Assembly: GCA_039111635.1 (NCBI GenBank) | Contig: JBCAQO010000016.1 | Span: 186,001 to 250,000 of the forward strand | Origin: Heterobasidion occidentale | Taxonomy: Eukaryota > Basidiomycota > Agaricomycetes > Russulales > Bondarzewiaceae | Direction of reading: 5' to 3' | Length of the DNA stretch: 64,000 nt | In this document: positions 11,770 through 24,337 of the stretch, one piece after another | Layout of the letters: every line of letters begins with the position of its first letter | Position numbering within the stretch: position 1 is the first letter of the stretch | Notes under the pieces: model-generated | The model's database searches: none | What the model was told of the DNA's origin: nothing | What the model saw: the letters and a program-made list of their open reading frames with translations, nothing else | Made by a program: the position numbers and the translations under genes

Positions 11770-13184
11770 GACGTGGAATTTACTGAACGATGGACAGACA
11801 GTACGCCGCTCGGGTCGTATAAATGGTCCAGAGACGTCGGCTGACTGAGCGAGCTGGACGCACTGAGTAAGCCGGCCTCGCCAACCGAGTAGATTATAGA
11901 TGGCTTCGATGGGTGAGGAAGGACGTGCAGAAGTTTATTGACGACGCCGACGAGCTTGTGCCTATCGCTTTCTGGCCGCGTTGTGGCTCTTGGTAGGCGT
12001 GCACAGATGGGCATCGTCGAATCGTGAGGCCCACAACGGATTGTCGAGTCACCGCTCCGATGACTTGATAGATGAATCAGGTCAGAGTCAAGTTCGTGAT
12101 GGACACCTTTGGTCTGTTTCTTGAACACCTAATGTATGCCATGTGAAAATTCAGTCTAGTTGCATGCACGAAAGAGCATCATCCAGCAGGGAGCGACAGA
12201 CACAGGACCACCCGATCGTCCAACCATCAACCATATTTAGAGCTCCTCTCCAACTGTGAATCATAAGGATCAGTGCGAGGCTTGCCGACCTGCATTCAAG
12301 CAATCGGCTAATTCTAGTCTCGATTAGAGGGCCTTGCCGTCGTCAGCCGCCAGTGGCGCGGTCACCGCCCATGGGAGGGTGGATACGAGAGCGCGCATAG
12401 CCATCGATCTTCTGGAGTCAGTGAGGTGTTGCTGCAAATGAGTCTGCAAGTTGCCCGGGCTCGAGGAAACCGACTTGATTTTGGCGTTTCCGCATCTCCC
12501 GGCTAGCTCTCTCGCAGGCACCGTGACTTCAAATTTGTTCTGGGCACAGAACGATTGATGAGCGAAGGCTTGTGTGGTCTTGTGAGACTTCAGCTGACGA
12601 TGTGCACATACTGCAAACTATACTCACAGTGATCGTCGGCCACCGCAGTTGGACGGCTGTGCATCTTCGACTCCGTGGGTACTATGCACATGAAGAGAGA
12701 TGGTTCAGGCGCTAAACTCTCTGACTGACGCCATCACTCATGAAGTTTCGTCGAGTGAGAAGATCAACGTCAACTCTCACCGATCTGACTTCCATCGCGG
12801 CTGCCAAACAGGCTGTGTATGCACTCACTTACATATACTCGTTTTGTACAAAATTGCACTGTCATAATCTCGAGAGTTGAAAGTTGTATTTCCAAATTTC
12901 GAGCTCAAGTTTCAAGCTTTCAAAAAGGGAGGTGAAAGATATTGAGCGAAGGATATGCAGAATTGGAGGCGATTCAAGGAGACGACGTCGGCCCGGCACA
13001 TCCCGCCTAGCTGAGGAATGGGCCTCACAATGGACTCCTAGTACTATCAGTGTACCATCAGTCTCATGTTCTCTAAGTTTCATCACTTTCGGTTCTCCCC
13101 GCACTACAGCTCCCAGTGAATGATGCGCTTTATATTGAGCCCGTGGCTGCAAGCGATGGGCTCCCTCTCTTATCCCACATTGGT
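11770..13184. other. Intergenic, divergent promoters of MDR and P450 genes
   Basis: The MDR gene is transcribed leftward and the P450 gene rightward, so both promoters lie here. Frames at 11733-12128 and 12862-13215 on the minus strand lack domains. The stretch 12130-12860 shows no gene that I can support. Confidence 0.5.
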
Positions 13185-15641
13185 ATGGCCGTGGACTCGC
13201 TGCTCGTAGTCTCAACCCTTGACGCTTTGCGATGGATTGCGAGGCCTCTCAACATCACCATAGCATTCCTAGGTTCGTCAAACAGTGAACCTATTGCTCT
13301 GACATAGATATTTAATGATTTATCAACAGCCTATCTCGTCTATCGCCTGACTTACCAGATTCTATTGTATCCATATGTTCTCTCGCCCCTCCGCAACGTC
13401 CCCAGTCCGCCGAATGCCAGCTTTCTTCTTGGACATTTTCCTGCTATCATGCGCTCTGAAGCTGGCATCCTGCAGCGTGAATGGGTCAAAAAGCACGGAC
13501 CTGCTGTTCGCGCAGTGGGTCCTTTTGGGATCGAGAGGATGATCATGCTGAAGCCGGAGGTTTCCCAAAAGATATTGGTGTCGGACTGGATGGAATATCC
13601 ACGGGTGCGTTTCTAGCCATCCTTTCATGGGAGCTTGTTTAATGCTGCCACGATAGCCTGCTTTCATGCGAACCATACTAGGCATCGCAGCGGGCTACGG
13701 GCTTTTGACAGTGACAGGCAACGAGCACAAGCAGATGAGAAAGGTCATGAACCCTGCTTTCTCTATCTCAAACCTCATGGCTCGTGCGTAACCTTACGAC
13801 TTGACTCAAATTCAATCGGCTTATCCAAATGCATGCTAAAGAAACCGACATGTATTATGACTCTATCGAGGTGTATGTGCTAAATTTTTAAATCATTGCG
13901 TCATGTTGTGTCTGAAATATATTCGTGCACAAAGTCTCTTGGACATCATGAAATCCGAGCTTTCTACAGCACCGGATCAGGGCAAGGTCTTCCCGATTTA
14001 TGAGTGGAGTATGCATATGCTTGAAGCCTGCAGCGACGTTCGCTGATTGTTATCCTGTGCAGTGAGCAAAGTGACAATGGACATAATATGCGATACGGCG
14101 TTTGGATATCGCACTAATTCGCTTATGAATCCCCACAACGAGCTTGCAGAGGCATATGAAGCGCTTCTCAGTCTACAATCGGGTATCTTTCTAAATGTTT
14201 ACTCAATGTCGAATTATACCCATGATCTCTTCTCCTCAGGACAAAACATTTCACTTCTTGTGTTCTTTGTTTCTATTCCAGGCCTTTCGCGCCTCTTGAG
14301 TTCCCAGTTGGGATACAGATATCGAAACTTGTTCTCAGTGTGGAGTATCACTGGTAAGGTCACACATCCACTTCACGTATACAATCTCATTGACGTTGGT
14401 GTACAGCCCCAATGACGACCTTCATCGACTCCGTCTACCGCATCCGGAAAATATCCGCGCAAATCTTGCAAGAGAAGATCGCAGAATCTGAGCTAGTCAG
14501 TCTTGAGGACACGGCCGCGAAGAAAGACATCATGAGCTTGCTTGTGCGCGCAAGGGAAGTGGAGAACGCTGCCGATGAAAAGGCGCTGGATACACACTAA
14601 GCGATGAGGCACTCGTCGACCAGGTGGCGAGTATCTTCTGATATTCTGACAAAAGACTTCAGATCCAGTAACGCTAACGAACGAGCTAGTTGACGTTCTT
14701 GGGTGCTGGACATGAGACTACGGCCTCCGGACTCTCCTGGGTGTGTGTTTCTAGATTTCCATGCTTCGTCCGCACGCTCATAATTCACTCGTAGACCCTA
14801 TGGCTTCTCGCCAATGACCTCACGATTCAGTCCAAACTGCGTGCCGAGGTCACTCAGCTTCTTGAGCAGAATCCGAGACCAGACTATCGCAGCCTGAAAG
14901 ATCTCAAGCTGCTTGATTGCGTCATGTGCGATCACAATCCCTATGTTGACATTCATCGAACGCCAACTGACTGAGTTCACGCAGAATGGAGAGCCTAAGG
15001 CTGCTACCGCCCGTTCCGATGACATTTCGTCAAGCAGCGAAGAGTGATTGGATCGATGGGTTCTGGGTCCCGAAGGGCACTCTTTTCTACGTCCCCGTTC
15101 GTATCCCCTCAAGGCTCATTGTGTGATGCCCACGGCGCCACTGTTGACATGCCTCCTCGAACTGATCTATAGATTCGGGTCATCAACACTTGGAAGGATA
15201 TGTGGGGCGAAGATGCAGAGGAATTCCGCCCGGAACGCTGGCTTGAATTCCCTGAATCATCGAGTACTTCAGGTGGTACAGCTGGGTTCAGGTTTATGTC
15301 TTTTCTCGCAGGTCCGCATGCGTGCATCGGCAAGACGATGAGCTCGTGGAGATGAGAGCGGTTCTTGCGTGCGTGTTTTTCTCTCATGATTGCATCTGTA
15401 TTTGCGTGCTCATGTATCAGGGCTACAGGTCGTTAATAGCAGAATTCGAGTTTGTTCCTGCGTATGAGGGACAGGTGGCCAAGCCGACAGCGGCTGTCAC
15501 GATGAGTGCGTTTCATTTCCCTTCGAGCCCCACACCTTGAAATAAGATGATCACACCCCTTTCCTCCCACAACTGTCAGAGCCGGCAGATAACCTTCCAT
15601 TGCTCGTAAGGCGCATTGGAACACACGGCGTGAAACCCTAG
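13185..15641 (+). pseudogene. Cytochrome P450 monooxygenase with two frame breaks
   Basis: A microsomal haem monooxygenase, usual for fungal secondary metabolism or xenobiotic breakdown; the substrate is unknown. The N-terminus starts MAVDSLLVVSTLDALRW and has a membrane anchor. Early exons are 13185-13272, 13330-13604, 13657-13783, 13842-13872, 13935-14008, 14063-14182, 14240-14353 and from 14407. Hallmarks are the I-helix AGHETT, the K-helix ESLR, FRPERW and the haem loop FLAGPHACIG. The last exon ends RRIGTHGVKP at 15639-15641. The frame breaks twice by one base: near 14590, between AADEKAL and YTLSDEALVDQ, and near 15345, after CIGKTM and before VEMRAVLA. The donor after DQV near 14630 reads GCGAGT, where GTGAGT would be normal. 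All catalytic motifs survive, so it is either a recent pseudogene or a good gene with consensus errors. Confidence 0.82.
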
Positions 15642-16334
15642 GTTGCAAACAGAAGGCTCTGCATCGATAGTGCGTAATCATTGGCACTATAGAACACAAC
15701 AAGTCTCCTCCAACGATATCAGAACCACCGCATGAACCGTCTACGTCTTCTGCTCATACAACGCTGTCCACGTGCTATCGTTATCCTTGGTTCAGTGGCA
15801 CGATATAATATGATTTAGAAACTGTTTGGGTGAAATCGGCGGTATGCTTGATATCCTATTTCGACAATGCTAGTATAGCAGTCCTCTAGCGTCCTCCACT
15901 GCACCCAGCGCCTGACGTTTCCAGCAGAAAGCCTGTAAGGTAGAAACATCCACAATCGTCAAGCTTTTGTCACATAGATTGCGACGAACCAGTGATCACA
16001 CAAGTTGGGTAACGAGTCGCGACCACCAGAGCTCCTGACAAAGTTACGAAACACAAATACTCATTCCTCACTCTAAATCAGAATGAGTAATGATGTAGGT
16101 TTAGAAAGATACCTTGGGATAGTAAGTTCATGTTGCTCGATCAAGTATCCGTTACTTGTGGGCACAAGGGGATTGGGTGTTGAAACGTGGAAATATTGAC
16201 GCTGACGTTTGTTCAGAGCACTCACTATTACGTAAGGTTTACGAGCAGTCGCAAACAACGGGACTTCATGTGTATATACGGATCCATAAGTAGCCTCGTA
16301 CCAGGCGGAATGAGCCGTCGGACTTTTAATGACC
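15642..16334. other. Intergenic, nothing recognised
   Basis: AT content is somewhat higher than in the flanking genes. The only frames over 80 codons (16073-16336 on minus, 16187-16447 on plus) overlap each other and show no domain. It probably contains the promoter of the next + strand gene. Confidence 0.4.
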
Positions 16335-17997
16335 ACGGCTCGTTTTCGTCGGAGTCGTTACGGCCGGCCAAGCCGCGCAGGCTCTATACCAATGGAGCCC
16401 TTGTCGGAGCAGCGGAATTTGGAAAGACCGGCTGTGTCCGAGCCTAACGGATCCAGTACGGATCCGTTGGAAGACATTCCTCACTTATGACGACCACTGC
16501 GCCCCTCAGATCCTTGAGAATCGTCTCAGCGTCTTACAACGGTTTCTTCCTATTAATAGAATACATTTTGAGCATATTCTCGCTCCTCATGCTTACGAGT
16601 ACGAGCAGTTCCAACGTCTGAGGGGAGTACTCGAGGTTACACCAGTACGCCAAAGTATTCTACTGTCGCGCACGAACTTGTTGACACCGACACTTGAAAT
16701 CACAGGGCATCGGTCCTCCTCTATAACATCTATAGAATCCGTTGGCTGCACTGTCGAGCGATGCCTTCTTACTCAGCAGCCTGCTACTGAAGTCAGAATA
16801 GAACCGAGTTACCTATTGAATGAATTCCAGTGGCAAAACAATAAACTGGTGCGTAGAAGCCTAAACCTGCAAAACTACCTGTTGATGGTTGAGGATAGCT
16901 TGCGCGTCTGGAGTGGTGGTGGGGTATGAGCTATGATTCACTCAAACTTGACGGTGCATCAAACAGAATCCACCGTACGTGCTCCGTTTCTTACTTTGAG
17001 TTGGAATCTTTTGTGTTCATTTCAATCATGCTCCAGTATCCGAAGAGTGGCTTCAGTCGTTCAATTGCGGCAAATGGATACTGCTCCCGTCTCGGGAGAT
17101 CGTGTCGAAAATACGGAAACATGCTACGCAGTCTATGATGTTACCTCAAGACGAAGATAGATTACCGCTTGAAGCAGTATGTTTCCTTTCCATATTGTTA
17201 ATCGATTGACTGACTATACAAGACAGGTTTACGATGGGGCCGAAACTTTCGAGTATCGACTACTGCCACTAGACGGGGAACTCTCGTCCATCACTCGATC
17301 AACTCGCCCTGCCATACCGGATGTTCTGTGTCGTTGTGACTCAGGACCATCTCGCCACCCATATCCCTTCGAAACATTACCCATCCTGGTCTCGCCTCTA
17401 AGGCCTCATTTCGTGATCTGTGATGCGGCTACAAAATTAGCTCATAGACGAATGGGCAGCCTTGACCTGATCGCGTCTAGGGTTCTAGGCATCGACAAAG
17501 ACAAAGCTGGCCTCATGCTCGATACCATACTAGATGTATATTGTCTCTGGGGCAGACGACGACCGCCCCCGAGGTTTGCATCGAGGCCTCGCACTCCACT
17601 TCGCCGACCTCCTCTACTTAAACCTCATCGTCTCTCAAAAAAGCGCTGCTCCTCACCTACACCTTGCGTTGCTCCGTGCTTCTACAACAAGTTCATCTGG
17701 TCACCACATCGCTGTGCCTACTGCAAGGCTACCCTCGACCGTTTTGGGGTGCATGATGCACACTCCATTGATCAGGACAGTGAGAACGAATTGCTCACTT
17801 GCGCTGGTTCTGACAATGAAGAAGATTGGTCCGCGCGTGGGGCGTATCGCGAACATATAGCACCTCCAATAAATGGCTGGCTATTGTCTTGTGCTCGGCA
17901 AGCGGGGAAACGAGGGTGGGAATCTTGCGTGGTTAATGACCAGCAGTTGGGGACATACGCCGAAGCTCGACCGCGAAAGAGGCAAAGAGTTGTGTAG
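16335..17997 (+). CDS. HNH_2-like family protein (copy B)
   Basis: A frame without ATG is open from about 16335 to 16929. It includes FEHILAPHAYEYEQFQRL and ERCLLTQQP, the position of the C..TG half-site. The frame resumes near 17060 with CGKWILLPSREIVSKIRK, is spliced at 17179-17226 into VYDGAETFEYRLLPLDGEL, and runs to 17997 with HPYPFETLPILVSPLRPHF and a basic end (RPRKRQRVV) that could be a nuclear signal. The block order matches copies A and C. The CLLTG turn has become CLLTQ and no His follows at the expected spacing, so nuclease activity is doubtful. The N-terminal exon and start are not resolved. It is the best preserved of the three copies. Confidence 0.5.
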
Positions 17998-18368
17998 TAG
18001 GCTCTCTGGTCGCGGTTTTTGATACACGGTCGACTGCGTACTCAATAAAGCCTCTGGTCTCCACTTAGCTTTCATTTGCGATAAGATAGCCTTCAGAGTT
18101 GGCCTTCACCTCAAACCCCGAAGTCTGTACGACGGCATGGAACTTGCTTGATCATAAAACAACTTGAAACCGTAGCATGATATATCGCGAAATAGTGAGC
18201 CACAAAGCATGGCCCATCTCGTTTGCCACTGATGACTTTTCGTAACCCGCTCCACGCGCTACTTGTGCCACCCAGGTCATGGCTATATATCTCTCGCTAT
18301 TGCTCTGCCACCACTTCCTTCCCACCTCATTCCGAAACAATCGACCAAGCCCAACCGCGTCAAGGCCC
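17998..18368. other. Spacer between HNH_2-like copies B and C
   Basis: Short frames only. This is probably the 3' end of copy B followed by the promoter of copy C. Confidence 0.35.
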
Positions 18369-19751
18369 ATGTCATCCCGGGAACGTGCGCATCGACAGTC
18401 CGCCATTGTCGACTCTAGCTCTCATCATCCAGCGAGGACTCAGATGTTGAGGACCTCCCCCCACTGGCAGTAATTACTCGAGGTGGCACTCGCGAATCTG
18501 GTGCTGCTGGGACGTCTCCTATTTTACCATCTACTCCAAAACATGATCTTGTTGATGTCTTCGATGCAACTCCAGAAAGGAAGGAACCTCCAACTCCCGA
18601 GGGCACACCCTATTTTGGGCGAAGGAAGAAGGACATGACTCTGTCATGATCTGCTGAAGCAATTGCTGCCTATATTCTCCACGGTGGGACGTTGCATTCA
18701 GGCCGAAAGACTTATCAAGGAACAAACAAGAAGTGCAAGGATGTTGCAAAGCTGCTGGACCCCAACGGCGGCATGTGTTTGCTCACTGGGAACTGCTATC
18801 CGGAGGCCGCCATTGATTCCTGCCTCTTAGCTGCTCAGGAGCTCAAGGACAGGCAGGCGCTTGTCAGCCATTCATTCTTCGAATCCATCTCGATTGCTAA
18901 CATCTTGCTACAGTTAGAAATATTGGAACGTGCCTGGGGATATGTATTGGGAAAATTCAACTTGGACGATCCTCGCAACCTTCTCTTCCGTCAGTTGTGG
19001 CATTTCATTGTCCTTCACCCCTTCTCATGCAACTACCAGTTCGAACCGATCTGCATAGACTGTTTGATGACAAACGCTGGGCCTTGATCCCTACTGTTAT
19101 CATCGTCGAACTATTGCTAACGCACAAGCTTCCCGAGAATTTCGTGAAGGCAGGTCTGTTGATATTCTCGTTGAAGGAGGCTCACTCACATGAAGCCACC
19201 AGATTTACAAGGGGCAGGCTATCTTCGAGTATGTATTACTACCACTGACGGATGAAATCTGTAATATAGAACGTCTCGATCGATCCGGTCAATCGACTCC
19301 CAAGCCCGCAAGGCAGACTCCGAGCGATGGGCATACATATCCGTTCCAGAACTTTCCGGTTCTCAAGTCGCATGTACACCCTCACCTTGTCGTCTACAAC
19401 CTAGGCGAAAAGCTAAAGCATGTGGGAGGACTTGTGGAGGCACATGTCGTTGCAGTCACCAAACACTTTGGGTTCGAAAATGAAGAAGACACACTGTCAT
19501 TCTTACGCAACATCCAGCTTCTGTACGAGTCCTGGGTCAATACGAATGTTCCTCGCCGCTCCAGTACCAACGTGAACGAGGACGGTGAGAAGGACACTAG
19601 CGACACGCCAGAGTCCATAACATCTTTAGCCGGCTCAAAACGACGACGCGGATCTGTCGACGAGAAGATGTTGAAAGCACCCAAGAAGTCTTTGAAGCTC
19701 TGGGCTGAAACTCAGGCAACTGGGAGTAAGCAGCATGCTCGTAGGCCCTAG
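18369..19751 (+). pseudogene. Decayed HNH_2-like family member (copy C)
   Basis: The likely start is the ATG at 18369 (MSSRERAHRQSAIVDSS). One frame slip follows near 18425 into an acidic stretch (SEDSDVEDLPPLAVITRGG) that runs through EGTPYFGRRKKDMTLS to an in-frame TGA (18647-18649). The same frame continues past it into LHGGTLHSGRK and NGGMCLLTGNCYPEA. An intron, about 18982-19033, splices cleanly into DLHRLFDDKRWALIP, the second half of an HNH_2 core. A further slip and another in-frame TGA (near 19190) precede QIYKGQAIFEYVLLPL, YPFQNFPVLKSHVHPHLVVY and the C-terminal coiled segment ending at 19751. CLLTG and DLH.LFD support the family. The His expected after CLLTG is replaced (DSCLL). 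Stops plus slips make it a pseudogene unless read through. Confidence 0.6.
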
Positions 19752-22355
19752 GGTTGGTCTGGATCACGGTATCACATTCTATGAATTATCGTCAATTCTT
19801 TTGTAGCGGTTGATTTTGTTCTATGCCTCGAAACTTCATCAAATAGGCCAATATATAACATTTCTTTTCACTTCGACCCTGCTTGAGGCCTTGAGGAACA
19901 GACTGACGCTAGAATTAGCTAGATGCTTGCCATCGCGGACGTTCATCCGCGCCAGCATTGTGGTCCTTGCACTGGGACTGGAGCCGCCACCTCCTAAATT
20001 CCGGAATCTTCCGCATATGTCTGAAAATTCCAATCTGTATAATTTGCACCCAAGTGCGTAGCGACGGATTGAGGCGGGTCGGACGACTCTCACCGCCAGC
20101 ATGCACTCAGTCTCTGTCGCGGAGAGCACGGCTCTTCAATAGATCCCTTGCCACATCATTCCCATTCTACTGTTTTCCCATGGCCCACCGCATGCTCCAG
20201 ATTTGGCATCGCGCTCCGATCTGGTTCCTCCATCATCAGTCCATCAAGTGTCCATCATCACTTTGCGAGCCGGAAATGCCCTCAATCGGGTTTCCGGATC
20301 CCCTCGCACGACATCCCTGAAAGTCCCATTAACACGACACTATGCACGACGTGCATTGAGCTGATCGTCGAGATGTCTCCTAGGGGCTTTGTCTTGTGTA
20401 CCGGCATTCAATCCGGTTAGCGAATCGACCTCTCTCCTCAGGCCCGACGTCTCCCGATGGTAGCGCGGCTTCCCATCTATTCCGACGCTGATCAGATCGG
20501 CGCTGACTTCTTCGACGAGGAGGCGCAGCTGTTTCGGTGCGATTCATCAGAATCATTGGACCGTGAATGCCAGGGTAGATACTCAGGCGCCATGATCTCG
20601 CGTAGGCTAGTCCTTGACTGCCTAGGACGGATGTGTTGGTTTCAGTTTCAGGTTCGAGGACGCGCTATTTGTCGATGGAGATCGCGGATGGGGAGAGGGA
20701 GCCAAGGTTATAACGTCTGCAGTGGAGTATTCTATCAGGTAAGAGTTTTCCCTTTATCATCGGCAAGCTTTGTGGACTCAGACGACAATTTTGCATGTCC
20801 ATTCACCTTTGAAGTTCATGCGCTGGGTTCTGCAGGCTGCCCAGGATCGTCTTCGACCTGTCGTTCTGAATGCAATTACCCAGGCGAGACCGGCAGAGTA
20901 TTATATGCGCCAGTCCTCAAAAGCCATCATCATGGTGTGTGCAAACCACACACGCTCGGTTGGGAAGCAGGTTTCTCATTCTAATGCGCGCCGATGACGC
21001 ACATCTTGAATGGCTCACAATCATGCATCACCACTAGCGCGAATTCAGCGCTTGTGTGCACTAGAACTGAACTGAGGAGGTAATTGTAGTCCATACCATA
21101 CGTGCTGGACGTGGCTGTGTGTATACCTCATATTGAGCTGATGTGAATTGTCGGGGCCCTTGCGTGTCAAAGGTGTTCCTTCCGGTCAGTATGGTCACAT
21201 CATGCGATCTGCACCATCAACGACATCACAACATAGTAAGTGCCACCCCCGGATAGGGATGCAGTATTCGAGGATTCACATAATTTTGTGAGTGTATGCG
21301 TCACATCTCTTCCACGTCACTCAGGTTCTTAGAAACCATTTTGTAAAACAGACTTGGGTAGAAATGTTCCTAACGTCCTTCAGGAATCCAAACGAACGCG
21401 TTCATTCAACAACAAACTCATTGCAAAGTCCTTCATGTAGCCTTCTCGATTTGAATGGCGTCTAGCGCGGGATTACGCACATTCCATTGGGCTGCATTGA
21501 ATATGCGAGGCTGGCCGCTTCGCGCTCGCTCGATCACAATGATTACCCTCCCAATGTGTAATTAACTCATCCCTCTCCGACAGGTCTTAATGAAATATAT
21601 TGACAACGTCCTTTCAGAATTACTTTCTTGGAACCTGACAACCACGACAAATCATCGACTATAAAGTATAAGCGAGTCACTTCTCCTATTGGATGAAGAA
21701 TCTATGCTCGTCTCATTTGTGTCCTCTTGACACCATGAACACCTACTCCTGATGTTCGTGCGCCATATCTGGGGGAAGCAGCTTGTATGGTTTACCTAGG
21801 AGCAGTTAGCCGTTTGCATTTTAAACACGCTACTCGTATTTCCCTAATCTTGACGCTAAACAATCACAGATTCGAACGCAAGCGCCGAACACCTTCGCCT
21901 TGTTTGGGGGATTCATGAGACGAAGAGCGACAGGTCTTCGGCCGCCTCTCACACAGTGACAGAATCGACTACAATGATCCCAACAGCGACGCCTCGGTCT
22001 CATGCAAGGAGTTTCGAGGATGAACTGGTTGTGTACTACTTTCCGTCCCGTGATTCAAGATCCGTTGTTGGAGATCATATTCAACTCTGTTTGTATTTGA
22101 GGCGCGTTCAAGTGGTGATCCAAAATTTATTGGACATCCAGCTGGCCTGCATGCGTCCGCATACCTATCAACAGCTTGATGGGAAGTGTTGTCCACGCTC
22201 TATACATGTTGCCTATCTCAAGGATAACCAATGAATCCAAGATCAGCGTCAGTACCCTCAGTGTTCATGGAGAGCGTCAAGGAGAATTTACTCACCCTAC
22301 GTACATGCCTATAAATCCCACAAACCGCTAGTACCTTTCAGTCAAAGAGCCTGAT
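19752..22355. other. 2.6 kb without a recognised gene
   Basis: The longest frame is 20457-20984 (+), 175 codons, with an acidic beginning (MVARLPIYSDADQIGADFF) and no domain that I know. A second frame at 20770-20997 overlaps it. Both could be debris of another duplicated gene. From 21000 to 22355 I see no coding signal. T-rich stretches and a few TATA-like words occur near 21600-21670. Confidence 0.4.
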
Positions 22356-24042
22356 TCAAAAGTCATAAATGACCCCTAGCTCTCCTGGCTCGGGAACCCT
22401 GACGACGCAGTCAGTCGTGATAGCCATTCTCCCGATGTCCTGCCAGGATATGTCCTTTTCGAGACGCATCACAGACTCAACAAAGCCAAACGGCATAGGC
22501 TCTCGATGCTCCTCCGGCGCTTCATCGTACTCAAGCGGCTCACTACCGTTCAACCCTGTCTTCTGTTCTTCCCTGTCTCGCCCCTGGATCCCTCGGATAT
22601 GGTCACGCCAGGTAGCAGGACAATGGTGTAGTGAGTACTCTGCATCCATGAATCCCCCACCAACGCCCTCTTCTAGACTTCGAAAACGGCGAGTGACAAC
22701 TTTGACCCGAGCTCCGAGCTCCGCTAGCTGAGCGCGCAGTTCGTCCCGTTCTGATGAGTCCTTGGCCACGAGAGAATTGACTCGTTCCTGGTCGAAATCG
22801 AGAATGTAGAGCACGTACTTCCGTGCGAGCTTGCGGTACACAAGGACGCGGTTGCCGCTGACACCGGGTAGCCCAGCTTGGCTGGGAACAGCATAACCTA
22901 ATATCCGCGCGTGGTTTGGCGAGTTCCATGCCAAGCGCAAGCCCTCAAGAGGGTGTGAATTAGGTGAGCTCTGAATAATTGGAGCCTCAGGCATTGATCG
23001 AAATTTGAACGAGAGGAAGTGGGCACGCACGGATATGTTCCCATTGAGGAGGTCGCGTTTATATACTACGATACGATCGTGACTGTGAACCAGTATATTA
23101 CTAGGCTCCGTTGATCCCGAAAGTGCAATAGACTTTCCGACGAGAATCTTGTCTTCGGAGGTACTACCTGCAGAGAAAACTCGAGATGGGAGGTTGTGAT
23201 CTTGTGTCGAGAAAGATATCAGGACGGCTTGTTGTGGTTCGTTGACCATGCCTGTCAAGGCAATCTCGTCGCGGCTTAGGAAAACGTGTTCGGTGGAATG
23301 CTGATGGAGTAGGTATTAGCGTTTGAGAGTTTACAAACTTTTCGTAAAATAAAGAGAATTCCTTTACAATAAAAGATGGGTCAAGACCCTGGGGTATCTT
23401 GATTCGCCTTAAAGCACCAGAAACTGTGTCCCATTGCAGAATTTCGTCCACCAGAGCAAAGGATGAGAGGTCGGACTCATCCTCTTCACCAAGTCGAAGC
23501 TGACTGTCTACATTCCCTGCTAGCGCTTCCGTTGTGATATTGTGAGGAGGTGGATCTCTAGACGAGACGCAAATGGAAACCGAAGACTCGAAGATTTGAA
23601 GAGTCCCGTATGCGGCTGAAACCAAACTTGTAACGGTGCGTATAGTAGACCCGTCAAAGGAATGCAACCTAAATATTAGCTGACGATCTCTGAGCGGATA
23701 GTGCAGCGAAGAGTCAGCAAATACCCGATAGAGAGACAGATTAGCTTACGTTCCGATCCATTCAACTGAGGCAAAGCCCTCTCCTACAAGAGTGACTCCA
23801 TGAGTAGCGTAGTCAAGCTCAGCAACGCGATTCAAGACAACAGAGGTCGTCTCCTGGTTTTGTCGTGTGTCGGCGACATAGATGATGGTGCTGTGGTTCG
23901 TTGTGAACGAAAACCAACACAAGATTATTCCATCCATTACGGAGGATCCTTCGCGCGACCATCCCCAGGAATCGAGGGCTGCATCGTCAGAGGGCCATTG
24001 AAGAGAGCGAGTGCACACAGCTTGTCCAGATAGCCAGTTCAT
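22356..24042 (-). CDS. Hypothetical protein, probable beta-propeller of the agaricomycete F-box-associated type
   Basis: Three exons in one frame: about 23755-24042 (MNWLSGQAVCTRSLQWPS.. to VEWIG), about 23345-23668 (LHSFDGSTIRTVTSLV.. to SLFYEKF) and 22356 to about 23304 (HSTEHVFLSRDEIALTGM.. to GELGVIYDF). Introns start GTAAGC and GTAAAC. The protein is about 520 residues, with alternating beta-like segments (ILVHSHDRIVVYKRDL, NRVLVYRKLARKYVLYILDF) typical of propeller-type proteins that follow F-boxes in this group. No F-box was found, and only 300 bp separate its start from the end of the LysM gene. The function is not assigned; the family statement is inference from general character. 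Confidence 0.6.
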
Positions 24043-24337
24043 CGAACTGATCAGTTGTCAAACGGCGTTCACTCAGGCGCTCGCGGGATCGTAAGTTTCC
24101 TCGGCGCGGCCGGCATGCCGGCGGAACTTGACCCACGAAATGACATTTGCCCGCGGACGAAAACAGTCATAGTAATTTGTGCTCGCCAAGGGAAAAATAT
24201 GCTATGCAGACACAGTCGCTGTCATCCGCATACATAAGATTGCGACAAGAGACCGAAGCCTGGAAGAAGTGAGAGTAAGGTTTGAAAGAGTATGTGGAGT
24301 AACAAGACATGAAAAGGAGCAGGTATAGACATCAAAA

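Noticed and set aside
20457..20984. 175-codon plus-strand frame
   Set aside because: No domain, homologue or splice support that I can recognise; kept only as a mention in the intergenic entry.
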